From: a virus
Virus record (IMG/VR): IMGVR_UViG_3300022920_000004
Span: 35,001-99,000 of that record
Length of the DNA stretch: 64,000 nt
Direction: 5' to 3' (one strand)
Of the stretch, positions 1 through 8,569 are shown in pieces. Every line of letters begins with the position of its first letter. Position 1 is the stretch's first letter. The position numbers and the translations under genes were made by a program. The notes under the pieces were generated by a model. The model ran no database searches. It was not told the DNA's origin and worked only from the letters and a program-made list of their open reading frames with translations.

Positions 1-1391
1 GGTATATTACGTTCTTTAGCTTCTAACACTTTAGTTAATTCAGGATTTCTTCTAATATGAAGTCCTTTAGCATCATCATCAACATACACATTAGCAGCAA
101 TAGGTTCAATACCTTGTGATAAATTACCAGCAAGTTTTGAACTACTTCTATTAGGTGCTATAGCCATCAATGTTAAATTTCTCCTATTGTATCCTTTAGT
201 CCATTCAGGTTCACCATACAATTCAGCTAATTTTGTAGTAGCTAATTCAGCTTGTTTACGAATTAAACCAAATATTTTATTAGTTTGCCCAATAGCATAT
301 ATTGATATAAAAGGTATCTTTTTACTTTGTAAATAACTATGCCAACCTAAAGTTCCTAATCCTAATGCTCTTGATTTTTTAGCAAATCTAACAGCATCAT
401 CAATACCTTTAATATGTTCACCTTTATTAATAAATTCTTGAATTACAGCATCTAAAAAGAATATTGCTAATTCAACTGTATCAGTATCTTTCCATTCATC
501 AAATTTATGTAAATTCATAGAAGATAAACAGCATACTAAAGTATGATTTTCATCAGTGGGTAAAAATATTTCTGAACATAAATTACTATGATGAACTTTT
601 AAATTATGCTTTTTCCAAAATTCAGGTAAATTTCTATTAGCATTATCTTTAAACATTGTATAAGGTTCACCTGTTTTAACTCTCTTTTTAAGAGTAGCTA
701 ACCAACGTTTACGTTCTCTACCATTAGAAGCTTTTACAGCATGCATAAAACTATCAGAAATAACAGCCCCTTGATGTATATTATGACATTGCCTGTTTAT
801 ATCACCTTTAGGTTCTCTAACTTCTAAAAAATCATCATAATCATTATGCTCAATATCAAGATACATTGCTACAGCTCCTCTACGAGTTGAACCTTGTTTA
901 CTTGATATAATTGTACTATCATATGATTTCATGAATGGAATTACTCCATCAGATGTACCTAATAAACCATTTTTAATTAGTGTACCAGCACTTCTTAAAG
1001 GTGTAAAATCATAAGCAGTTCCTCCACCATGTTTAGATAACATTCTTAATTCAAGTTCTTTACGACCTATATCATGCATATCATCGCCAACTCTACCACT
1101 AAAACATGATATTGGTAAACCTTTATTTGTACCAAAATTAACCATAACTGGAGTTGAAGGAATTAACCAACCATTCCAAAATATATGAAAAAATTTACTT
1201 TCTAATTCAGGATTATTTAATAACTTACTAGCTGTTCTAGCTAATCTTTTATATGCTTGTTTAGGTGTTTCATCACCATTTAAATAATTACCTTGTATTG
1301 TTGTTAAATATAAATCATTATTCCCCCATTCAGGATAATCAACATTTACTTCCCAACCTCTGTCTTTACCTTTTTTATGTGTTTCTATCAT
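1..1391 (-). CDS. nrdA: Class I ribonucleotide reductase large (alpha) subunit, partial
   Basis: Reduces ribonucleoside diphosphates to dNDPs with NrdB. The reading frame starts at an ATG at 1391-1389 and stays open to the window edge, so about 463 N-terminal codons are visible and the C-terminus lies outside. Visible family motifs are the GLPISC region with the first active-site Cys, NLCSEI with the thiyl-radical Cys and its Glu, and a later NRSSSKLAGN segment matching the phosphate-binding region. No clear N-terminal ATP-cone is visible before the catalytic core. It begins 3 nt after the nrdB stop, so the two are co-transcribed. The family call is firm. Confidence 0.93.
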   Translation of the reverse strand, partial: MIETHKKGKDRGWEVNVDYPEWGNNDLYLTTIQGNYLNGDETPKQAYKRLARTASKLLNNPELESKFFHIFWNGWLIPSTPVMVNFGTNKGLPISCFSGRVGDDMHDIGRKELELRMLSKHGGGTAYDFTPLRSAGTLIKNGLLGTSDGVIPFMKSYDSTIISSKQGSTRRGAVAMYLDIEHNDYDDFLEVREPKGDINRQCHNIHQGAVISDSFMHAVKASNGRERKRWLATLKKRVKTGEPYTMFKDNANRNLPEFWKKHNLKVHHSNLCSEIFLPTDENHTLVCCLSSMNLHKFDEWKDTDTVELAIFFLDAVIQEFINKGEHIKGIDDAVRFAKKSRALGLGTLGWHSYLQSKKIPFISIYAIGQTNKIFGLIRKQAELATTKLAELYGEPEWTKGYNRRNLTLMAIAPNRSSSKLAGNLSQGIEPIAANVYVDDDAKGLHIRRNPELTKVLEAKERNI

Positions 1392-1394
1392 ATA

Positions 1395-2363
1395 TTAAAA
1401 TAAATCATTATCGTTCCAATCTTCATTAGGTTTACTATAACCAGTTTCACGATTAGCAAAGAAATCTGTTTGCTGTTCACCTGAAACTAATATATAAAAC
1501 CACTCCATTTCATTTAATAATTGTTTATTTACATTATAAATAGGTTTTAAATTTAATTCTACTAATTTTCTATTAGCCCTATCATACATAAAATTCTTTA
1601 GTTGCTCTTTAGTAATTGTTTCTAAATCACCTAATTCAAAAATCTTATTAATATATGTAAATTCACTTTGTATTGCATAATGAATACCATCATAAACTGA
1701 TTTTCTCAATTCTTCAGTCCATAATTCAGGATTTTCCTCAATTATAGTTCTAAATATTTTACAACCAGCTTCACTATGAGTGCTTTCATCTTTTACACTA
1801 AAAATCATTTGTTGTCCTATACCAGTTAGTCTATTTGATTTCCTAAATGATAATAATACTGCAAATGAACTAAATAACTGTATTCCTTCTGCTGCTGCGC
1901 TAAATAGTGCTATACTTCTAGCTATTTCTGTTAAATTTGTTGTATCAGGATCAACATCCATTAATACTTTTAATTTAGCCATTGTAGCTTCATCTTCTAA
2001 AAATGCTTCAAAATTATCTAATCCTAATGTATCATTTAAATATGAATACGCATTAGCATGTATAGTTTCAAAAGCTCCAAAAGTTTGAGCCATCATTTTT
2101 ATTTCTGGAACTGGAAACCATTTTGGAACATAAGAACTCCAATAATCTCCAACTTCACATTCTGTTTGGGTAAATCCTTTTAAAATATTACCTATTACAT
2201 TTTTCTCTTCTTCATTTAAGTGCTCTCTCCAATCTGTAACATCATTTTGCATATTTATTTCAGTATGTAACCAATGTGCATTTTGTTGTTTAAACCAATA
2301 GTCATATGCCCATTGATATTGAAAAGGTTTGAAAGCAACTCTTCCTTCGTTAATTTTACTCAT
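1395..2363 (-). CDS. nrdB: Class I ribonucleotide reductase small (beta) subunit
   Basis: Supplies the diiron-tyrosyl radical for NrdA. The 322-aa protein has the expected ligands: E99, H102 (ETIHANAY), E159 (AAAEG), E193 and H196 (DESTHSEAG). The radical Tyr is Y106, at the usual spacing of seven after E99. Counting 31 residues back from E99, where E. coli has D84, gives E68, so the first metal ligand appears to be Glu. That alignment is by eye. The length is a little below E. coli NrdB (376 aa). It lies just upstream of nrdA in one leftward unit. Confidence 0.95.
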   Translation of the reverse strand: MSKINEGRVAFKPFQYQWAYDYWFKQQNAHWLHTEINMQNDVTDWREHLNEEEKNVIGNILKGFTQTECEVGDYWSSYVPKWFPVPEIKMMAQTFGAFETIHANAYSYLNDTLGLDNFEAFLEDEATMAKLKVLMDVDPDTTNLTEIARSIALFSAAAEGIQLFSSFAVLLSFRKSNRLTGIGQQMIFSVKDESTHSEAGCKIFRTIIEENPELWTEELRKSVYDGIHYAIQSEFTYINKIFELGDLETITKEQLKNFMYDRANRKLVELNLKPIYNVNKQLLNEMEWFYILVSGEQQTDFFANRETGYSKPNEDWNDNDLF

Positions 2364-2419
2364 TATTTATTTTTTATTATTATAAGATTATCTTTTAACT
2401 CTATTTAATAAAAAATATA

Positions 2420-3025
2420 CTACCACATTTCTGTGTTTTTGTTTAATTTTGTTTTAATGTTTTCTAATACTTTAAAATCAAAAGTCTCATTTTCAATATC
2501 AATAATGTCACCTAATTCAGCTTCACTACTAATAACTATTTTTTGAGTTTTTGATGATAAAGATTGTTCTAATTTTTGTCTATATTTAGTTGTTTTAAAT
2601 AATATATCTTTAACTTTTGTCAAAAACGGTAATGAATTTGGATTCTCTCCATACATTACTGTCCAAAATTCTAATATCAATTCTTTTGCATCATCTTTAA
2701 ATTCTGAGTATTTACTGTTTTTTAAACAATTATATTCATGTAAATATTCTTCAGGAAATTTAAAAATGTACAAAACTTGATTACCTATATCGTACATATC
2801 TATAAATAATTCATTATTTATTAAATGATGTTCGTAGGTTGTAAATTTTGGATTTGACAAATCAAAATCATGTAATATATAAATACAATTTTCATATTTA
2901 CCTTCATTATCAACCATAAATGTGTTGTTAAGATAAGGTAAGTATTGTTTTTCTATATTTACAAGTTCTGATATTAGAGGTAAAAGGTAAGTTTTTGATT
3001 TATTGAACTTAACTTTTTTTACCAT
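2420..3025 (-). CDS. Hypothetical protein, 201 aa
   Basis: I do not recognise this family. The protein is lysine-rich with mixed charge and has no signal peptide, membrane segment or obvious catalytic motif. It starts at ATG 3025 and lies between a 43-aa gene and nrdB in the leftward nucleotide-metabolism unit. Confidence 0.7.
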   Translation of the reverse strand: MVKKVKFNKSKTYLLPLISELVNIEKQYLPYLNNTFMVDNEGKYENCIYILHDFDLSNPKFTTYEHHLINNELFIDMYDIGNQVLYIFKFPEEYLHEYNCLKNSKYSEFKDDAKELILEFWTVMYGENPNSLPFLTKVKDILFKTTKYRQKLEQSLSSKTQKIVISSEAELGDIIDIENETFDFKVLENIKTKLNKNTEMW

Positions 3026-3029
3026 TTAA

Positions 3030-3161
3030 TTATTTTTTATTTGCTATATCTATAGTTGTAGGATATTTAAATAATCTACAAATATCATCAATAATGCAGT
3101 CTCCATATTCAGGATTATTATATTCTATTAATATATCTCTTAATAATTCATGTTTATCCAT
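3030..3161 (-). CDS. Small hypothetical protein, 43 aa
   Basis: The frame begins MDKHELLRDI and ends at a TAA at 3032-3030. It exactly fills the space between the nuclease gene, which stops 1 nt before this ATG, and the 201-aa gene. That tight packing is the main support. It is acidic, with two Cys, and its function is unknown. Confidence 0.55.
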   Translation of the reverse strand: MDKHELLRDILIEYNNPEYGDCIIDDICRLFKYPTTIDIANKK

Positions 3162-3162
3162 A

Positions 3163-4161
3163 TTAAATATTTATAAATTCATCATTAATTTTAACTAAAC
3201 CATTATTCTCGTATTGTTCTTTAGACATATTAAATACTTCATTTCTCCAATGCCATTCAATATTATCAACTAATTCAATTAATCCTCTATATTTATAACC
3301 AGCATTTGTTGTAAAGCCATTTAAAGCCCCTTTAAACCATTTATCAGTAAATTCTAATGTAGTAGGTATTTTCTCATATCTACCACAATATAAAAACTGA
3401 AATGGTAGTATTTCATAACTTTCTAAATCATTTGTTAAAGCGTAATATTGTAAAGCTAAACTATAAATAACTCCTTGTAAGTAGTATCTATATTTAATAA
3501 AGTTACTTAGAAATTCACTTACAGGTTTACTACCAGTTTTCAAATCAATACCTCTAATAGTTTTATTTACGTGGTCTATTTTAATATAATCTAAAAATGA
3601 TAAAAATTTAAAATTACCAATTTCAAAGTTAACTTCAACTTGATACTCCAAATCACCTAAAATAAAATATCTACTAAATTCATGTGTTTTTAATACACTA
3701 ACCATTTCTTCAGCTTCTTGTACTAATAAATTAGTTACTAGAGTTTTATTATATGACTCAATCATAGCTATAACATAATTATTAGCTTCTTTTGTATATT
3801 TAGCTAATAATTTAGTATCATCTTTAGTAGTTTTCCATAAACCTAGTTCTTTAATACAATTTAAAATAAAAGTATTTTCATCTGTGTTTATTTTACCTAA
3901 ATGTTCTACTAAATAATCACATAAAGTACCTAACATTGCTGTAGGTTTTTCACCATCAAATACATAATATTTATCTGTAATTTTAAAATCTGGTTGCAAC
4001 ATATCATCTACTAAACTACCAAAATCTAAAAATTCACCACTAATTTTTTTTCTATCAATTAAGGAACGTGGTCCATCCCTATCAAATTCAGATACTCTAC
4101 CAAATGAAAGTCTTAAATCTGTAATTAAATTATTTTCAATCATTGCATCATCTAACGTCAT
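3163..4161 (-). CDS. PD-(D/E)XK superfamily nuclease (RecB/Cas4-like)
   Basis: Predicted Mg2+-dependent DNA exonuclease. The 332-aa protein has a central segment with an Asp in a FLDYI strand followed by GIDLKTG, the D...DxK signature of this superfamily, at roughly residues 185-215. A conserved Tyr and Gln follow downstream (YYLQGVIYSLAL), as in RecB-family nucleases. It sits near a RusA-type resolvase and, further downstream on this strand, nrdAB, consistent with recombination or nucleotide recycling. The exact subfamily is not assigned. Confidence 0.8.
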   Translation of the reverse strand: MTLDDAMIENNLITDLRLSFGRVSEFDRDGPRSLIDRKKISGEFLDFGSLVDDMLQPDFKITDKYYVFDGEKPTAMLGTLCDYLVEHLGKINTDENTFILNCIKELGLWKTTKDDTKLLAKYTKEANNYVIAMIESYNKTLVTNLLVQEAEEMVSVLKTHEFSRYFILGDLEYQVEVNFEIGNFKFLSFLDYIKIDHVNKTIRGIDLKTGSKPVSEFLSNFIKYRYYLQGVIYSLALQYYALTNDLESYEILPFQFLYCGRYEKIPTTLEFTDKWFKGALNGFTTNAGYKYRGLIELVDNIEWHWRNEVFNMSKEQYENNGLVKINDEFINI

Positions 4162-4175
4162 ATATTGTGTTTAAG

Positions 4176-4397
4176 TTAATAACCTAATTCATCATAAGCA
4201 ACTTCAATTTCATTAATTAAAGTATCTTGTACTTCATTTAAAACAGCATATTCAATACTGTCTTTTTCCATATCAATCATTTTTCTTTCAATTAATAGTC
4301 TTGCACTATTAATATTATCTTTTTTAATAAAATCATTAAATCTTATTAAATCATCTTCACCTAAAATTGGTGCTACTATTTTTGTTAATTTACTCAT
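4176..4397 (-). CDS. Small hypothetical protein, 73 aa
   Basis: An acidic, probably all-helical protein (SKLTKIVAPIL start) with no recognised motif. It is 14 nt upstream of the nuclease gene and directly abuts the RusA-like gene, so it is part of the same operon. Confidence 0.6.
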   Translation of the reverse strand: MSKLTKIVAPILGEDDLIRFNDFIKKDNINSARLLIERKMIDMEKDSIEYAVLNEVQDTLINEIEVAYDELGY

Positions 4398-4865
4398 TTA
4401 AAATATTTTTATAAATACACCATGACCAATCTTGTCAACGCTGTACCATTGTTCTGTTCTTAAATTATTTTCATTTGGCAATTCCCCATTAATTGTCATA
4501 GGTATAGGAAATACATATTTTACATTATCATCTTCTATTATATTATGAGATGTTAATAAATCTTGTATTAATTCTACACTATTACTAAAATCAAAAAGAG
4601 CTTTAGTTTTTCTTACATGATGATAACCTATAAATATAGGATTTTCTTTACCAATCATCATTTCTTCAAACTTACTTCTAAGTTTTTCTATTTCATTAGG
4701 TTTATTAGGGTCTACATAACCTTTAACTTCTTTCTTTCTTGAGTTAAAATGTTGTATTCCTAATGTTCTGATGTACTTACTAACTGTTGGGGAATGAAAT
4801 ATTCCTCTACTAGTTTTGACTTTGCTGTTTTTTAAACTTGGTACTGAACCTGGTATAAAAATCAT
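4398..4865 (-). CDS. rusA: RusA-family Holliday junction resolvase
   Basis: Resolves Holliday junctions or branched DNA before packaging. The 155-aa size fits RusA (about 120-160 aa). The N-terminal PGSVPSLKNSK matches the family's P...K.N start. The core DFSNSVELIQDLL...IIEDDNVKYV holds the conserved acidic residues (the family pattern D..N..K...D.L...G...DD..V). Its ATG overlaps the stop of the upstream 74-aa gene by 4 nt, indicating translational coupling. Confidence 0.85.
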   Translation of the reverse strand: MIFIPGSVPSLKNSKVKTSRGIFHSPTVSKYIRTLGIQHFNSRKKEVKGYVDPNKPNEIEKLRSKFEEMMIGKENPIFIGYHHVRKTKALFDFSNSVELIQDLLTSHNIIEDDNVKYVFPIPMTINGELPNENNLRTEQWYSVDKIGHGVFIKIF

Positions 4866-5086
4866 AATCGTATTAAATTATAATCATCTTCATAATCATT
4901 ATTTTCTAACCAAGTTTCTATTTCAGTTTCAGTGTTTTTAAAATTATAACTTTCAATTTCAGAGACTATAACTAACTCTAATAATGAAGTTGACACCTCA
5001 TAAAGTCTAATTAATTTACTACCTGTTGCAAATTCAAAATTATCATCAACACTAGTTTCCTTTTCTACTACATAATATAAATTCAT
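4862..5086 (-). CDS. Small hypothetical protein, 74 aa
   Basis: A strongly acidic protein with no recognised domain. It overlaps the rusA start by 4 nt and so is translated with it. Confidence 0.6.
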   Translation of the reverse strand: MNLYYVVEKETSVDDNFEFATGSKLIRLYEVSTSLLELVIVSEIESYNFKNTETEIETWLENNDYEDDYNLIRL

Positions 5087-5098
5087 TATATTTTATTT

Positions 5099-5257
5099 TT
5101 AACAGGATTGATCACAAGGAGCACTCCCACAAGTTTCACATTCAGTAGGTGAAAATCCACATTGTTCGTAAGCATCACCTTCTACAGTTTTACTACCACA
5201 ATCTGGACATTCACCATCTATTTCATCTTCACTATAACCACTTCCATCAAAACACAT
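5099..5257 (-). CDS. Small Cys-rich protein, 52 aa (zinc ribbon-like)
   Basis: The frame encodes a 52-aa acidic peptide with CPDCG and CETCG knuckles plus further Cys near the C-terminus, suggesting a small zinc-binding ribbon. Its ATG shares a base with the stop of the next upstream small gene (TAATG), the arrangement common in this genome. Function unknown. Confidence 0.6.
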   Translation of the reverse strand: MCFDGSGYSEDEIDGECPDCGSKTVEGDAYEQCGFSPTECETCGSAPCDQSC

Positions 5258-5391
5258 TATTCATCTTTATTTTCAGTTCTACAAATACCACACACTTGAT
5301 TACCTTCTTTTAAAGCATCCATTTTAGGAATATGTGTAGTTTCTTTATTACATTTTTTACAACGTAAATCTTTTAATTTAACTTTTTTCAT
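5257..5391 (-). CDS. Small zinc-ribbon protein, 44 aa
   Basis: The frame has two CxxC pairs (CKKC and CGIC) about 25 residues apart, the usual layout of a single zinc ribbon. It is basic at the N-terminus. It overlaps the upstream 155-aa gene by 14 nt and the downstream Cys-rich gene by one base. Possibly a nucleic-acid-binding accessory protein, which is inference. Confidence 0.6.
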   Translation of the reverse strand: MKKVKLKDLRCKKCNKETTHIPKMDALKEGNQVCGICRTENKDE

Positions 5392-5845
5392 TATTATACC
5401 ATTTTATAAATTTTATTACTGCTTCGTAAGTGCTTTCAATTTTAGTGTTCAGTGTTGAATACAATTCAAAGTAATTTTTATCTAATACTGAATTACAATT
5501 AGTAGATAATCTACAATTATCTCCTTCTATTTCAATTATCATGTTACCGTTAAAAAGGTTTTCAATTTTTTCAACAACACCCATTAATAAATTCCAATCT
5601 GTATTATAATTTAAACTCCATTTATAATTATCATAAGGCTTTTTATCATTATAATAATCTTCATCTGCAAAACTACCAAACTTTTTCTGTTTTAGGAATT
5701 CTTCACTTGGATTTTTTACATAAATATCTGTAGTTTCCCAACCACCAGCTTTATCACCAGCTTCATATAAATCATTTTCATATTTACCATCAGGTATATA
5801 AATCCAACCATCAAATTCTGCTATTAATCTATTATTTTCTTCCAT
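5378..5845 (-). CDS. Hypothetical protein, 155 aa, paralogue of the upstream 113-aa protein
   Basis: The C-terminal half carries W..LMG..EKI and ends TYEAVIKFIKWYNN. The neighbouring 113-aa protein has W.WLMP..SKI and TYKAIIEFIEWYN at the same places, so the two share a C-terminal domain and probably arose by duplication. No enzymatic motif is visible. The genes overlap by 14 nt. Confidence 0.65.
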   Translation of the reverse strand: MEENNRLIAEFDGWIYIPDGKYENDLYEAGDKAGGWETTDIYVKNPSEEFLKQKKFGSFADEDYYNDKKPYDNYKWSLNYNTDWNLLMGVVEKIENLFNGNMIIEIEGDNCRLSTNCNSVLDKNYFELYSTLNTKIESTYEAVIKFIKWYNNEKS

Positions 5846-6173
5846 TATACCATTCTATAAATTCAATTATTGCTTTATATGTATTATTAATTTGAGGTAT
5901 GTTATCAATAATTATATTATATTTTTCTAATTCATCTAATTCACAACATATTTCTAAAATTTTACTAATACAAGGCATTAACCAATCCCAAGATTCTTTA
6001 AATCTAAGTGATGTAACATACCAAGTTTCATCTTCCATCTCATCGTAAATAAGGCTATTTAATAAATTTAATTCACTACTTGGCATCCATAATTTAATAT
6101 ATGAATTTTCACATTTTAAATTCATAAAATTAGCTATTAATTCATCACCAGATAATTTTTTCTGAGCTCCCAT
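5832..6173 (-). CDS. Hypothetical protein, 113 aa, paralogue of the downstream 155-aa protein
   Basis: It shares the W..LM...I and TYxAIIxFIxWYN C-terminal pattern with the adjacent 155-aa protein. It is acidic, probably cytoplasmic and of unknown function. It overlaps the uracil-DNA-glycosylase-like gene by 29 nt. Confidence 0.65.
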   Translation of the reverse strand: MGAQKKLSGDELIANFMNLKCENSYIKLWMPSSELNLLNSLIYDEMEDETWYVTSLRFKESWDWLMPCISKILEICCELDELEKYNIIIDNIPQINNTYKAIIEFIEWYNGRK

Positions 6174-6834
6174 TGTTTTCTTCTATTATTTTATTAATAT
6201 CATTAAAATGTGTACAATTCCAATCAATGTTTTTTTTAACAGCATCATTTGGGTTTGTAAATTCTAAAATATAATTATTATTACTATTTATATATTGTTT
6301 AAATGATTGAGCTTGATTACCCCATAAACAGTATATAATACCTGTATTAACCTCGCTAAGAGACTTTAATAAATATTTAATAAAGTAACTCCAATATATA
6401 GAATGACTTCCTTGTTTTCCTCTAATTGCACTTAAAGATGTGTTAATACATAAAACACCTTGTTTAGACCAATTACTTAAACCATAATCCATAAAATATA
6501 AACCATCTTTAACATTATTAGTTATACATTGCTCTATTTTAGAAAGGGGTTCACTTATGTAAACCCCATGTTTTTCTTCATTAGCAAATGCAATACCAAT
6601 ATCTTTATCATTAGCGTAAGGATTATCTCCTAATATAACAACCTTTAATTTATTATAATCAGTATCTGTAAAAGCTTTAAAAATATCCTTTTTTAGAGGA
6701 AATACTTTTTTACCACTTCTATATTCTTCATTAATAAATTTAATAAGTTTATGCATATATTTACTATCTAATAAATCCTGTCTTAATAAACTATACCAAG
6801 TATTAAATACTTGTTTTTGTACATTAAAATTCAT
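6145..6834 (-). CDS. Uracil-DNA glycosylase family 1-like protein with substituted catalytic residues
   Basis: The fold is recognisable from VVILGDNPYA (residues 65-74, matching GQDPYH), GIAFAN with its base-stacking Phe, CINTSLSA with the uracil-contacting Asn (N131), the GSHSIYW segment and LWGNQAQ. At the two catalytic places the residues differ: the water-activating Asp (E. coli D64) is N71, and the C-terminal HPSP His (H187) is N194 in TNPNDA. Y73, which excludes thymine, is kept. It may be inactive, or it may use Asn as family 2 (GINPG) enzymes do. The start overlaps the upstream amidoligase gene by 11 nt. Confidence 0.8.
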   Translation of the reverse strand: MNFNVQKQVFNTWYSLLRQDLLDSKYMHKLIKFINEEYRSGKKVFPLKKDIFKAFTDTDYNKLKVVILGDNPYANDKDIGIAFANEEKHGVYISEPLSKIEQCITNNVKDGLYFMDYGLSNWSKQGVLCINTSLSAIRGKQGSHSIYWSYFIKYLLKSLSEVNTGIIYCLWGNQAQSFKQYINSNNNYILEFTNPNDAVKKNIDWNCTHFNDINKIIEENNGSSEKIIW

Positions 6835-8566
6835 CTTCTATTTCTAAATTTTCAATTAATGCATTTACAACTTCTTCTTCATTATTATGAACTGCTACAG
6901 GTGCAATTGGTGGATTTAAACCTTCTAAAAATATTTCAATATCCCTATTTACAATAGCTTCAACATTATTTCTTCTAATATGTCTTGATGTTTCCCAAGT
7001 AAATTCTTTAATTTCATCTTGAATTTCTTTATTTTTAACAGGAACACTCCAATCTATTCTAGAATATGCAGATATTGCACTTTCATCACCTTTAACATTA
7101 CCTTGACAGTTTTGAGAATAAGTAATATCTTTTCTATCTCTAACATAACTATAAATACAACTGTATAAATTAGATTTATAAGCATTACTAAGATGAATAT
7201 TATTGTAGATGCTTTTTTCTAAAATACTATATAAGTTATTATTTCTAAAAGTTCTTTTATAATTAGACAAAATAGCTGTAGTATTATCTTTAACAAAATT
7301 AATAATACTTCCACACATTACAATATAATTAATTACTTTATTGGCTTCAAATGTAGGTGTATGAATTCTAAATTCAACAGTTTCTTTATTATCAAATATT
7401 AAAGGTAACATATTAGCCCATAAATAACGTGTTTTCACTTGCCACTTCCTATTACCATTTGGGTCTGAAGGATGGGATTTAACATTATCTAATGAATTAT
7501 AATTACCTTTAAAATCAACACCTCCAGATAAATAAGCAAATAAAACATCAAAATTATCAACAATATTTTCATTATTAATAACTTTATCCATTTGACTTAT
7601 TAATTTGTGAGATGGTAATTGTTGAGTATAATCATTTTGTTTAACTCCAAAATTATATTTCTTATATAAAGGAAATAATTCATATACATCATCTTGAATA
7701 TGAACTAAAGTTTTATATAATGCTAAAATAAATTCCATTGTTCTAGGAATACCACCTATATGTAAATGTAATGCACAATTATCATCAAAATCAGTTCTAT
7801 CTTTTAATAATTTACAAGATTCTACTACAGTTTGCAAACCTTTTTTACCAGATAAAGGTATTGTTACATATTCAATACCAGTAATACTACCATCTCTTAA
7901 AGGAATTAATCCTAATGGTTTAGCTAATCTATCAGGAATATTACCTTTAGTAGTTTCAAATTCTAATCCAAAACTTAAACCTTTAATAACATCACCATAT
8001 CTTTCAATATTTCTATTAATTTCAAGATTATTATTGTTGTAATCTTCAGTATAATTACCTATAATATTTTTACAATTATATTCTAAACTTCTTTTATAAG
8101 AAGAGTTAGGTATATGTTTTTTATTAAATGATTTTGCTTGAATACTATTTATATTATAAAATATACCATCTTGTAAACGTTCTCTAAATTTATTAGTATT
8201 TTTAAAAACATCTGACGATAAACTAATAATACAACCAATATTATTATTAACATATACATTTTTAAATTTATTAGGTGTAAAATATCCATAAATTAAATTA
8301 CCATTTATTACATCAACAATACCATTTAATAAATTACAATTATTTTTAACTACATACTCTTCAAGTTCATAGTCATATGTTATATAACCAGTTTCATATC
8401 TATAATATTTATCATTAATATAATAACAATCGCCTGAATCTATTATTTTAACATCTCCTATAATATAATAATCTCCAGATATTCTACGACATTTTGATTT
8501 ATCAATAGAAACTCCATTGATTGTAGTAACCATAACTACTTTTTTTTCTTCTATATTTTCGTTCAT
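6824..8566 (-). CDS. Amidoligase (GCS/glutamine synthetase-like fold), 580 aa
   Basis: Predicted ATP-dependent carboxylate-amine ligase of the Amidoligase_2-type family. It has FGLEFET at 199-205 (metal/ATP-binding Glu residues), IEYVTIPL at 231-238, LHLHIGG at 266-272 and TVEFRIH at 396-402, the order expected for this superfamily. Residues 1-190 form an N-terminal extension rich in Tyr and Asn with a repeat-like Y-rich start. The next gene upstream, 3 nt away, is a class II amidotransferase, and a second amidoligase follows that. The family is known to form amide bonds; the substrate here is unknown. Confidence 0.83.
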   Translation of the reverse strand: MNENIEEKKVVMVTTINGVSIDKSKCRRISGDYYIIGDVKIIDSGDCYYINDKYYRYETGYITYDYELEEYVVKNNCNLLNGIVDVINGNLIYGYFTPNKFKNVYVNNNIGCIISLSSDVFKNTNKFRERLQDGIFYNINSIQAKSFNKKHIPNSSYKRSLEYNCKNIIGNYTEDYNNNNLEINRNIERYGDVIKGLSFGLEFETTKGNIPDRLAKPLGLIPLRDGSITGIEYVTIPLSGKKGLQTVVESCKLLKDRTDFDDNCALHLHIGGIPRTMEFILALYKTLVHIQDDVYELFPLYKKYNFGVKQNDYTQQLPSHKLISQMDKVINNENIVDNFDVLFAYLSGGVDFKGNYNSLDNVKSHPSDPNGNRKWQVKTRYLWANMLPLIFDNKETVEFRIHTPTFEANKVINYIVMCGSIINFVKDNTTAILSNYKRTFRNNNLYSILEKSIYNNIHLSNAYKSNLYSCIYSYVRDRKDITYSQNCQGNVKGDESAISAYSRIDWSVPVKNKEIQDEIKEFTWETSRHIRRNNVEAIVNRDIEIFLEGLNPPIAPVAVHNNEEEVVNALIENLEIEDEF

Positions 8567-8569
8567 TGT

